A stretch of 22,232 bases of DNA from Evtepia sp. GTDB taxonomy: Bacteria; Bacillota; Clostridia; Oscillospirales; Oscillospiraceae. Below are positions 1 to 5,978 of this stretch, one piece after another. The translations under genes and the position numbers were made by a program. The notes under the pieces are model-generated. The model did not search any database. It saw only the letters and a list, made by a program, of their open reading frames with translations, and was not told where the DNA came from. The stretch's first letter is position 1. Each line of letters begins with the position of its first letter. The stretch spans positions 1 to 22,232 of the forward strand of contig JAQSXW010000001.1 in NCBI GenBank assembly GCA_029256465.1, in the 5' to 3' direction.

Positions 1-217
1 TCGTACAGCTCCCCAATGGGTAAAAGCCATGATTCACGCCAAAGGCTCTCCGCTCTAGAGCTGAGTAATGCCGGCTGGCATCCGTTTCTGACAGTTCCGG
101 CAAGTCCAATTTTTGCCCTCTTTGATGACTTTCCGGAATGGGAACTTCGCTCACATCACAAGGCGGCAGATAGACTGACCGCCTACCGGCAACACTTTTT
201 TCAAACAAAAGCTTCAT
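1..217 (-). CDS. gcvPB: Glycine dehydrogenase (decarboxylating) subunit 2, N-terminal part, cut by the window edge
   Basis: This is the 5' part of the second half of the split P-protein, the pyridoxal-phosphate enzyme that decarboxylates glycine and passes the aminomethyl group to lipoylated GcvH. Seventy-two codons are visible. They start MKLLFEKSVAGRRS and reach a conserved GVNHGFYPLGSC segment at about residues 60-72, which is typical of GcvPB N-termini. The ATG overlaps the stop of gcvPA by four bases (ATGA), and an AGGAGG lies seven bases upstream inside gcvPA, so translation should be coupled. The catalytic PLP lysine lies in the missing part, to the left of the window. Identity is secure from the motif and the operon order. 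Confidence 0.93.
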   Translation of the reverse strand, partial: MKLLFEKSVAGRRSVYLPPCDVSEVPIPESHQRGQKLDLPELSETDASRHYSALERRAFGVNHGFYPLGSCT

Positions 218-1536
218 TCGGCACTCACCTCCTGTAGCAGAGAAACCAGTGCATCCATCTCTTCCTTCGTATTCATCTCAGTAGCACACCACAAAATCCC
301 GCCGTCTTTTAGGGGCAAACCACCCAGAATCCCCTGAGATTCCAATCGCTCCATCACAGTATGTACATCAAAAGAACATTCTGTCACAAATTCATGGAAG
401 AACACACCATGATGGCGCAAGGCAAAGCCAGGCACCTTAGAAATCTGCTGTGCCAAATAGTGAGCCTTATGATAGCACTGCTCTGCCACCTCTCGCAGAC
501 CATCCGGCCCCATGGCTGCAATATATACCGCTGCTGAAGTTGCACAAAGCGCCTGATTGGAGCAGATGTTGCTGCTGGCCTTCTCTCGCCGAATATGCTG
601 TTCTCGCGCCTGTAGGGTGAGCACAAACGCCCGGTTCCCTTTTGCATCGGTCGTCTCTCCTGCAATGCGTCCGGGCAGCTTTCTCATCAGGGCTTCGGTC
701 GCAGCCATAAAACCCAGATAAGGCCCGCCAAAGCTGAGTGGAATGCCCAATGGCTGTCCTTCCCCTACCGCAATATCCGCACCGCACTGCGCAGGTGTTT
801 TCAGAATCGCCGCTGCTATTGGATTGACTCCCATAATGAATTTTGCTCCGTGTTCATGGGTAAGCTCCCCGATCTGCGTCGCCTCTTCCAGCTGTCCAAA
901 ATAGTTTGGCTGCTCCAGATAGACGCAGGCGGTATCCGAAGTGAGCATTGCCCCCAAAGCGTCTATATCTGTCACCCCGTTTTTCACGGGAATGAGTTCC
1001 ATCTCATGACCGGAAGCCCAGCAGTAGGTTCGTACCGTTTCCATGACCTGAGGATTTGCCGCTCCGGAAACCAAGGCTCTACTGCGTTTTCTGTCCCGAC
1101 ACATTGCTACGGCCTCCGCTGCAGCACTTGCACCGTCATAGACGGAAGCATTGGCGGTATCCATCCCTGTTAGTTCACAGATCATCGTCTGAAATTCATA
1201 GATCGACTGGAGAATTCCTTGGGATATCTCCGGCTGATAGGGCGTATATGCGGTAAGGAACGTCTCTTTTGAGATCACAGCGGAAACCACAGCAGGTATG
1301 TAATGTCGATAGGCACCTGCACCTCGAAAGATGGAAGGAAACACCTTGTTCTTTCCCGCCAGTGCAGATAGACTTCGAAGCACCTCTAGCTCACTCTTTC
1401 CTGATGGGATATTGGGGCCATCTTTGAGAATCAGCGCTTCCGGGGTACCACGATAGAGCTCTTCCATCGAGGAAAGGCCCAAAGACTTTAGCATCTCATC
1501 CCGCTGTTCCAGAGTAGAAGGCAGGAAGTGTCCCAT
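214..1536 (-). CDS. gcvPA: Glycine dehydrogenase (decarboxylating) subunit 1
   Basis: This is the first half of the heterodimeric P-protein of the glycine cleavage system. The PLP-binding half is GcvPB, and GcvPA completes the enzyme that decarboxylates glycine. The N-terminus MGHFLPSTLEQRDEMLKSLG matches the usual GcvPA opening (hydrophobic, Pro-Ser/Asn-Thr, then an RxEML segment). The length of about 440 residues is normal for the family. I prefer the ATG at 1536 over the one at 1542. An AGGAGG at 1549-1544 leaves only one base before the upstream ATG but seven bases before the downstream one, and family members begin at the equivalent of the latter. The gene lies directly behind gcvH and overlaps gcvPB by four bases. 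No defects are seen. Confidence 0.95.
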   Translation of the reverse strand: MGHFLPSTLEQRDEMLKSLGLSSMEELYRGTPEALILKDGPNIPSGKSELEVLRSLSALAGKNKVFPSIFRGAGAYRHYIPAVVSAVISKETFLTAYTPYQPEISQGILQSIYEFQTMICELTGMDTANASVYDGASAAAEAVAMCRDRKRSRALVSGAANPQVMETVRTYCWASGHEMELIPVKNGVTDIDALGAMLTSDTACVYLEQPNYFGQLEEATQIGELTHEHGAKFIMGVNPIAAAILKTPAQCGADIAVGEGQPLGIPLSFGGPYLGFMAATEALMRKLPGRIAGETTDAKGNRAFVLTLQAREQHIRREKASSNICSNQALCATSAAVYIAAMGPDGLREVAEQCYHKAHYLAQQISKVPGFALRHHGVFFHEFVTECSFDVHTVMERLESQGILGGLPLKDGGILWCATEMNTKEEMDALVSLLQEVSAE

Positions 1537-1538
1537 GG

Positions 1539-1919
1539 TCATCCCTCCTCAAGGCAATGCACTTTGTATTCCGATGCGGAAAGGAGGTCGTCCTGATCAC
1601 TGATCGCGCTGATTTCTACTAGCCATGCGTCGTAAGGGCTCTGATTGATGGCTTCCGGTGTATCCAACAATTCTTCATTAACAGACGAGATGGTACCTCC
1701 TACAGGAGCGTAGATATCCGACACCGCTTTCACACTTTCCACGTCGCCCAAAGTATCTCCAACCTCAAATTCATCCCCAACCTCTGGGAGATTGACAAAA
1801 ACCAGACTGCCCAGCTGGTCCTGCGCAAAGTCGGTCAAACCGACGAGAGCGGTATCTTTCGAAGTAAATTTAACCCATTCATGACTTTTGCTGTATTGTA
1901 GTGTTGCAGGAATATTCAT
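1539..1919 (-). CDS. gcvH: Glycine cleavage system H protein (lipoyl carrier)
   Basis: GcvH is the small lipoylated shuttle that carries the aminomethyl group from P- to T-protein and is reoxidised by the L-protein. At 126 residues it has the normal family length. The lipoylation motif is clear: Gly-Asp-Val-Glu-Ser-Val-Lys, with the modified lysine at residue 64. The opening [17 protein letters not shown] is typical for the family. An AAAGGAG eight bases before the ATG supports the start. The gene sits 37 bases behind gcvT and runs into the start region of gcvPA. Lipoate attachment and dihydrolipoamide dehydrogenase genes are not in the window and may follow gcvPB. Confidence 0.96.
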   Translation of the reverse strand: MNIPATLQYSKSHEWVKFTSKDTALVGLTDFAQDQLGSLVFVNLPEVGDEFEVGDTLGDVESVKAVSDIYAPVGGTISSVNEELLDTPEAINQSPYDAWLVEISAISDQDDLLSASEYKVHCLEEG

Positions 1920-1956
1920 TTGCGTTTTCTCCTTTCAAATTGGCCTTGGCCAGTGC

Positions 1957-3036
1957 TTACTCTTTAAAAAATGGGAGGCTTACAATCTCTGCGTCAATTA
2001 TTCTGCCTCGTACCATCACCATAACCGCTGTGCCGACCATGCTAGATTCCTTCTGAACCAGCGCCATGGCATAGCCACCCTTCAGGTAGGGCAGATACGT
2101 GCCGGATGTCGTCTTTCCAATCTCAGCTTCCCCAATATATACTGAACAGCCTTCCCGTACGATGCCACGTCCGGTCACCTTGAGACCCACACGGGTGATG
2201 CGAGGCTCTCCCTTTTGAAGAAGCGCATCTTTCCCAATAAAATTTTCCTTCTGCATCTTGACGGCAAAACCTAACCCTGTCTCCAATGGACTGACCGTGT
2301 CATCCATTTCATGCCCGTAAAGAGGCATACTGGCCTCCAGACGAAGGGTATCTCTTGCCCCTAGGCCACAGGGAATCAGACCAAAGTCTTTTCCGGCTTC
2401 CATGAGTTTGCTCCAAAGTTCTTGGGCATTATTAGCACTGCAATACAGTTCATAACCATAGGATCCAGTGTATCCGGTACGAGATAGTAAACAAGGGATG
2501 CCCGCAACCAGTGCTTTTTCCACAAAGGTATAGTATTTCTGTGGGATATTCTCAAGTTTTGCAAGTTGCAGCATCATTTCTTTTGATTTCGGTCCCTGCA
2601 GGGCAATTTGAGCGACTTCGTCGGAGATATCTTCCATTTTTGTATTGCCGATCAGATGGTTCCCAATCCATTCTACATCCTTTTCCCGATTGGAAGCGTT
2701 GATCACCATCCAGTATCGCTTTTCGTCTAAACGATAGACCAAAAGATCGTCAATCACCCCTCCTTCCGGATTGAGCATGGGGCTATACCGTACCCGTCCA
2801 TCCAACATATCGGTAAAATCGTTAGAGCAAAGCATGTTAAGGGTCTTTACCGCATCGACTCCGGTGAGTAACACCTCACCCATATGAGAAACATCAAAAA
2901 GCCCTGCTGCTTTCCGCACGGCAAGATGCTCCTCAATAATGTCTGTGTACTGAACCGGCATGAGATAGCCCGCAAAGGGCACCATCTTTCCACCAAGATC
3001 CACATGCGTTTGGTAAAGTGGAGTTTTCTTCTCCAT
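1957..3036 (-). CDS. gcvT: Glycine cleavage system T protein (aminomethyltransferase)
   Basis: GcvT transfers the methylene group from the GcvH-bound intermediate to tetrahydrofolate and releases ammonia. The product is 359 residues, which is normal for the family. It starts MEKKTPLYQTHVDLGGKMVPF, with the conserved GLFDVSHMGE segment near residues 45-54 and a Tyr-Thr-Gly-Ser-Tyr-Gly-Tyr-Glu motif in the middle. The open frame continues upstream to a TTG at 3276. That extension would translate the riboswitch and starts inside the -35 box, so it is not coding. The chosen ATG has GAAAGGAG nine bases upstream. It is the first gene of the operon gcvT-gcvH-gcvPA-gcvPB and is controlled by the glycine riboswitch in its leader. 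Confidence 0.96.
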   Translation of the reverse strand: MEKKTPLYQTHVDLGGKMVPFAGYLMPVQYTDIIEEHLAVRKAAGLFDVSHMGEVLLTGVDAVKTLNMLCSNDFTDMLDGRVRYSPMLNPEGGVIDDLLVYRLDEKRYWMVINASNREKDVEWIGNHLIGNTKMEDISDEVAQIALQGPKSKEMMLQLAKLENIPQKYYTFVEKALVAGIPCLLSRTGYTGSYGYELYCSANNAQELWSKLMEAGKDFGLIPCGLGARDTLRLEASMPLYGHEMDDTVSPLETGLGFAVKMQKENFIGKDALLQKGEPRITRVGLKVTGRGIVREGCSVYIGEAEIGKTTSGTYLPYLKGGYAMALVQKESSMVGTAVMVMVRGRIIDAEIVSLPFFKE

Positions 3037-3098
3037 AGGAACGCTCCTTTCCGTTGTCTTTTCCTCAGTATACTGCAATCTTCTTGCTATATTTTGTC

Positions 3099-3134
3099 GC
3101 ATCAAAAACAAGGACGCACCAAATTGGTGCGTCC
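3099..3134 (-). terminator. Intrinsic terminator acting as expression platform of the glycine riboswitch
   Basis: The arms GGACGCACC and GGTGCGTCC form a perfect 9-bp stem (extendable by two A-T pairs) with a tiny loop. On the minus strand the stem is followed by TTGTTTTTG. The 5' arm overlaps the last conserved bases (GGGGAC) of the glycine aptamer, so a ligand-stabilised aptamer and the terminator should be mutually exclusive. About 60 bases separate the U-tract from the gcvT ATG. Confidence 0.85.
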
Positions 3135-3232
3135 CCGTACTGAACCTGAAAGATCTTCCTCTTGCGAGGAATTGCCTCCTCGGTGCCGATTGCCCCAACT
3201 GTTTACAGTCGCTTCTGGAATCCTGATCCAAT
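3124..3232 (-). ncRNA. Glycine riboswitch, apparently a single aptamer, upstream of gcvT
   Basis: Read on the minus strand, the leader contains GCACCGAGGAGGCAA, a P3b-like hairpin TTCCTC-GCAA-GAGGAA, then ATCTTTCAGG and GGGGAC. These match the conserved core of glycine riboswitches (CACCGAAGGxGCAA ... CTCTCAGG ... GGAC). A short hairpin ACTG-TAAA-CAGT precedes the core. I see only one such core, so this appears to be a single rather than a tandem aptamer. A possible P1 pairs GATTCC near 3220 with GGGGAC near 3135, using two G-U pairs. Its position in front of the glycine cleavage operon and the overlapping terminator argue for activation by glycine. The outer boundaries are approximate. Confidence 0.88.
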
Positions 3233-3247
3233 ATGTACATTTTTACC

Positions 3248-3276
3248 ATCGTAGCACTTGTCTTTTCTCCTGTCAA
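3248..3276 (-). promoter_or_regulatory. Promoter of the gcv operon
   Basis: TTGACA at 3276-3271 is followed by a 17-bp spacer and TACGAT at 3253-3248, a near-consensus housekeeping promoter. Transcription would begin at about 3241, just ahead of the glycine aptamer. Confidence 0.85.
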
Positions 3277-3336
3277 CTATCTATAGTTCACAAAATCAAT
3301 ATGTATGGACAATTTAGGCAACGCAAACTGAATACG

Positions 3337-3390
3337 AAAAAAGCATAATCGCACAGGATTTTCTTGTGCGGTTATGCTTTTCTATTTTTC
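3337..3390 (-). terminator. Intrinsic terminator after the sensor kinase gene (possibly bidirectional)
   Basis: A long hairpin pairs GCATAATCGCACAGG with CTTGTGCGGTTATGC, allowing G-U pairs, around a small AT loop. It is flanked by an A-run (3337-3342) and a T-rich run (3378-3390). On the minus strand this gives a stem followed by TTTTTT, 37 bases beyond the kinase stop codon. The 3277-3336 stretch between it and the gcv promoter shows nothing else I can support. Confidence 0.85.
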
Positions 3391-3426
3391 TATTCCAAAA
3401 TGATATGTAAGACACAGGTTAGCTAC

Positions 3427-4707
3427 TCAATTTTCCATAGGTAATACCACCCTGAGTGTAAAGATACCTCCCTCGGTTTCAAATGTTGCAAAGCCCTTTC
3501 TTTTTTCGGCAATCGCTGCAATCGAGCGGCATCCAAAGCCGTGACGTGTCTTAATAGAAGTGGGTACACTGCCATTTCGTTGAATGTTACCGATGTATGC
3601 GTTTTGTATCAGGATGAGCAGCTTGTTCCGATTGACCGAGCAATTCACTCGAACGCTGCGCAAAGTCTTTTCTTCTATCTTATTTGCTGCGGTGATTGCA
3701 TTTTCAAGCCCGTTGGAAAGGACGCTGCAAAGCTCTGTATCGGGTATCACAAGCTTTTCGGGGAGCTTTGCTTCGGTAAGTAGAGTAACTCCCGCCTTTT
3801 TTGCCTTGCTCTCAAAGGAGGAAAGTACGAGATTAACCATATCGTTTTCACAAAACACAATGGGGGTAATGTTATCCAGCTCCTTTTGCTGTTGCAAAAG
3901 ATAGGCTTTGATTCTGTCCATATTCCCGCTTTCTGCAAAGCTATTGAGCAGGGATAAATGATGGCGCAGGTCATGACGGTAGATGCCGGACATCTCCTGC
4001 GAAGCCTTGGCATTTTGAATATCGCTTGACGCCTGCTGCAACTGCATGGAAAGCATGGCATTATCCAACTCAATCTGCTTTCGCCTTTGCATCTCGCTGT
4101 GGTACATGATAATAAACAGCACATAAAACAGCGCCGTTGCCGCGGGGAGAAATTCAGCAATCATCTTAATGCCCTGGTATAGCATATCGGTATAGACGGT
4201 GGTTGCATAATCAAAAAGATAGTAAAACAGCGGCAGGCAGCCAAAAAGAAACAGCGATCTTCCGGAATAGGTCATGGCATAATAGGCAGGCTTTGTAAAA
4301 TACCGCGTTAGCGCAATATAAAAGATAATGACGGCTATGGCATAGACAGACAAAAAAGCCATCTTAGAATGAAACACAAACTCCGCAAGGCTTGCCACCC
4401 AGCGCGGAGGCTGACAGCAAAAGTATGCCGTCAGCACACTGACAGCCGTAACTCCCGGCTTCTTTTGAAATGCGACAATCAGCATGAGCATCAAAGGTAG
4501 ATGGGAGATAAACGGGTAGATTCTCTTTGTGAATGTAAGCCCGAAGGTAAGGCTGCAGGTTATCTGTATCGACAAAACCACAGCTATCATGAGAGCAATG
4601 AGCCACCGCTGCTTTTTCCCGGTGTACCCGCCGGAAAACTGCACCGAGAGCAAAGCACCGTAGATTAACACTAAGGTATAATCCAGGCTTCCCAATGCTC
4701 GCTCCAT
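3427..4707 (-). CDS. GHKL-type sensor histidine kinase (AgrC/VirS-like)
   Basis: This is a membrane sensor kinase of 426 residues, taken from the ATG at 4707. The first ~200 residues are strongly hydrophobic, with about six membrane segments. A short coiled-coil-like linker (QLQQASSDIQNAKASQEM) follows, then the dimerisation helix with RHDLRHHL, where the phospho-accepting His is near residue 245. The ATPase half shows an N-box with NGLENAI (Asn near 336) and a G-box HGFGCRSI (near 390). The start shares one base with the regulator's stop (TGATG), which argues for coupled translation. The longer frame needs a TTG at 4728 and is less likely. It partners the LytTR regulator immediately upstream. 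No AgrB or AgrD-like gene is in the window, so the signal is unknown. Confidence 0.92.
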   Translation of the reverse strand: MERALGSLDYTLVLIYGALLSVQFSGGYTGKKQRWLIALMIAVVLSIQITCSLTFGLTFTKRIYPFISHLPLMLMLIVAFQKKPGVTAVSVLTAYFCCQPPRWVASLAEFVFHSKMAFLSVYAIAVIIFYIALTRYFTKPAYYAMTYSGRSLFLFGCLPLFYYLFDYATTVYTDMLYQGIKMIAEFLPAATALFYVLFIIMYHSEMQRRKQIELDNAMLSMQLQQASSDIQNAKASQEMSGIYRHDLRHHLSLLNSFAESGNMDRIKAYLLQQQKELDNITPIVFCENDMVNLVLSSFESKAKKAGVTLLTEAKLPEKLVIPDTELCSVLSNGLENAITAANKIEEKTLRSVRVNCSVNRNKLLILIQNAYIGNIQRNGSVPTSIKTRHGFGCRSIAAIAEKRKGFATFETEGGIFTLRVVLPMEN

Positions 4708-5429
4708 CACTGTGTACCCTCTTCCCAAAACAGCTGCCTTACATAAGCGTCCCGCACCTCTTTATACAGTGTCCGCGATACAGGAATATTTTTGCCTTGC
4801 TGCGTGGTGATTTTGCTTTGGACAAGTTGGTCAATTTGAAATAAATTGACAATGAAGGAGCGATGCGTCCGTACAAACTCCGGCCTTGCAAGAAGCGCCT
4901 GTTCAAATTCTGAAAGCCTTGCCGTTACCTCACGGACGCTGTTATCTGAAAGGTGAAAATACACCTGCTTATTTACAACTTCCACATAGCAAAGTCTTGA
5001 AAACAAAATGCGGGATATCCCGTTTTTGACTTTTACGGACAGTCCCTCCTGCGGTTTTTGGCTGTCCCTCAAAAGCTCATCCAGCACAGAAAACAAACGA
5101 TTTTCGCTGACAGGCTTTAAGATATAATCCATTGCCTTGACGCTGTAGCTTGCCACGGCAAACTCCGGTGAGGAGGTCAAAAAAACGATTTTCGTCTCGG
5201 AATCAAATCTGCGGATTTCCTTTGCCGCCTCCATACCGTTCACTGCAGGCATCATTACATCTAAAAGATACAGCGCAGAATCACCGGCTTTTGCCGTGGA
5301 AAGAAGCTCCACTGCGCTGTGAAAGGCCTGATGGGTAAGAGCGGCATGATGCTCCCTCCTGTATTTTTCCAGAAGTGATGTGATATGGGCAAGCTCCTCT
5401 TTATCATCATCACAGATTGCGATATGCAA
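4707..5429 (-). CDS. LytTR-family response regulator
   Basis: This is a DNA-binding response regulator of 240 residues. The receiver domain (residues 1-120) has the acidic cluster CDDD at residues 6-9, the phosphorylation site Asp57 in LYLLDVMMP, and the conserved Lys104 in YILKPVS. The C-terminal part (about 135-235) has LytTR features, including VEVVNKQVYFHL and FVRTHRSFIVNL. The start is a TTG at 5429. An in-frame TGA lies just upstream, and a GAGGG sits nine bases before the TTG. The gene is first in the operon with the GHKL kinase, behind a good promoter. LytTR proteins bind paired direct repeats, and such a pair lies upstream of the promoter (5505-5539). Confidence 0.93.
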   Translation of the reverse strand: MHIAICDDDKEELAHITSLLEKYRREHHAALTHQAFHSAVELLSTAKAGDSALYLLDVMMPAVNGMEAAKEIRRFDSETKIVFLTSSPEFAVASYSVKAMDYILKPVSENRLFSVLDELLRDSQKPQEGLSVKVKNGISRILFSRLCYVEVVNKQVYFHLSDNSVREVTARLSEFEQALLARPEFVRTHRSFIVNLFQIDQLVQSKITTQQGKNIPVSRTLYKEVRDAYVRQLFWEEGTQ

Positions 5430-5466
5430 ATTTCATCACCCTCGTTGTCTATAAAAATCCAATATA

Positions 5467-5496
5467 ATTATATCGCAAGTTTCGCCATCTTTCCAA
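5467..5496 (-). promoter_or_regulatory. Promoter of the LytTR/GHKL operon
   Basis: TTGGAA at 5496-5491, an 18-bp spacer and a perfect TATAAT at 5472-5467. The weaker -35 box with direct repeats just upstream fits an activator-assisted promoter. Confidence 0.75.
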
Positions 5497-5504
5497 CGTC
5501 ATTT

Positions 5505-5539
5505 TACATTTTGCGCCGTTTCCTACTACATTTCGCGCC
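5505..5539 (+). repeat. Two 13-bp direct repeats, candidate LytTR operator between divergent genes
   Basis: TACATTTTGCGCC (5505-5517) and TACATTTCGCGCC (5527-5539) differ at one position and are repeated with a 22-bp period, about two helical turns. LytTR regulators bind 9-bp direct repeats spaced by 12-13 bp, and TACATTTTG fits this architecture although not every consensus base. The pair lies nine bases upstream of the regulator operon's -35 box. It also overlaps a possible plus-strand promoter, TTTACA (5503-5508) and TACATT (5527-5532), that would serve the small ORFs and the surface protein. Binding by the adjacent regulator is inference. Confidence 0.6.
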
Positions 5540-5587
5540 AAGTGCCTCTTTTTTCCTTTCAAGCTGATACGCTATCACTGTGCAAAA

Positions 5588-5710
5588 ATGATTCCTTGCG
5601 AAAAAAAGGGGGTGAGCTGTTTGGCTGCAATCATTGCCTGGTCTATTACTTCTTTCAGCACCGCTGCATTTATCGCTTTATGGTTTTGGGTAGTGAGAAA
5701 AGAGCTGTAG
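5588..5710 (+). CDS. Short single-pass membrane ORF, ending at an amber codon in frame with the next ORF
   Basis: The frame reads MIPCEKKGVSCLAAIIAWSI and then a hydrophobic stretch ending IALWFWVVRKEL before TAG at 5708-5710. Two further in-frame starts, GTG at 5612 and TTG at 5621, lie close to a purine-rich AAAAAAAGGGGG. The TTG has the best spacing (eight bases), giving a 29-residue peptide made almost entirely of one membrane helix with a positively charged C-terminal end. The same frame continues after the TAG, through four codons, into the ORF at 5723. It is therefore either a tiny membrane protein or the N-terminal half of an interrupted gene. I do not recognise the family. Confidence 0.5.
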   Translation: MIPCEKKGVSCLAAIIAWSITSFSTAAFIALWFWVVRKEL

Positions 5711-5722
5711 GCAAAACAAAAT

Positions 5723-5941
5723 ATGGTAGAGGGCGCCAAAGCACAGCTTGCTGCCAGTAAAAAATGGCGTCTTAAGGCAAGGGATGCCCCCGAAGCGGAA
5801 AAGGCGCAAGCGATACTGGACAGGAGTATGAATATCTACCTCCAGTCGATGGAGCTTTACAGAAAGGCTCTGCACAAGCCGTTTAATTACCTTCCCGGGC
5901 TGCTGATGGGCTTTCGCTCTGCGGGGAAAATAGAATCTTAG
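5723..5941 (+). CDS. Small helical hypothetical protein, possibly the C-terminal half of an amber-interrupted gene
   Basis: The 72-residue product MVEGAKAQLAASKKWRLKAR... is rich in Ala, Lys and Arg and looks alpha-helical. It ends with a Leu-Pro-Gly-Leu-Leu-Met-Gly-Phe-Arg segment. The spacing of tyrosines, a proline and the terminal GFR faintly recalls C-termini of LemA-type proteins, but I cannot claim homology. No convincing ribosome binding site precedes the ATG (upstream bases are GTAGGCAAAACAAAAT). It lies exactly in frame with the preceding membrane ORF across one TAG. Together they would form a roughly 105-residue protein with an N-terminal membrane anchor and a cytoplasmic helical tail. 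The stop is 37 bases before the surface-protein gene, suggesting co-transcription. Confidence 0.55.
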   Translation: MVEGAKAQLAASKKWRLKARDAPEAEKAQAILDRSMNIYLQSMELYRKALHKPFNYLPGLLMGFRSAGKIES

Positions 5942-5978
5942 CTGCAAAACAATATACACTCAAGGAGGAACGTGAAAT

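Noticed and set aside
16..237. Plus-strand frame of 73 codons at the left edge
   Set aside because: It is antisense to the conserved start of gcvPB and the end of gcvPA.
3037..3276. N-terminal extension of gcvT by 80 codons up to a TTG at 3276
   Set aside because: It would translate through the riboswitch and terminator and begin inside the -35 box; the ATG at 3036 has a proper ribosome binding site and the family's N-terminus.
5708..5710. TAG as a pyrrolysine codon
   Set aside because: There is no evidence in the window for a pyrrolysine system or a PYLIS-like structure; a nonsense mutation or two separate ORFs are simpler, so only the amber itself is reported.
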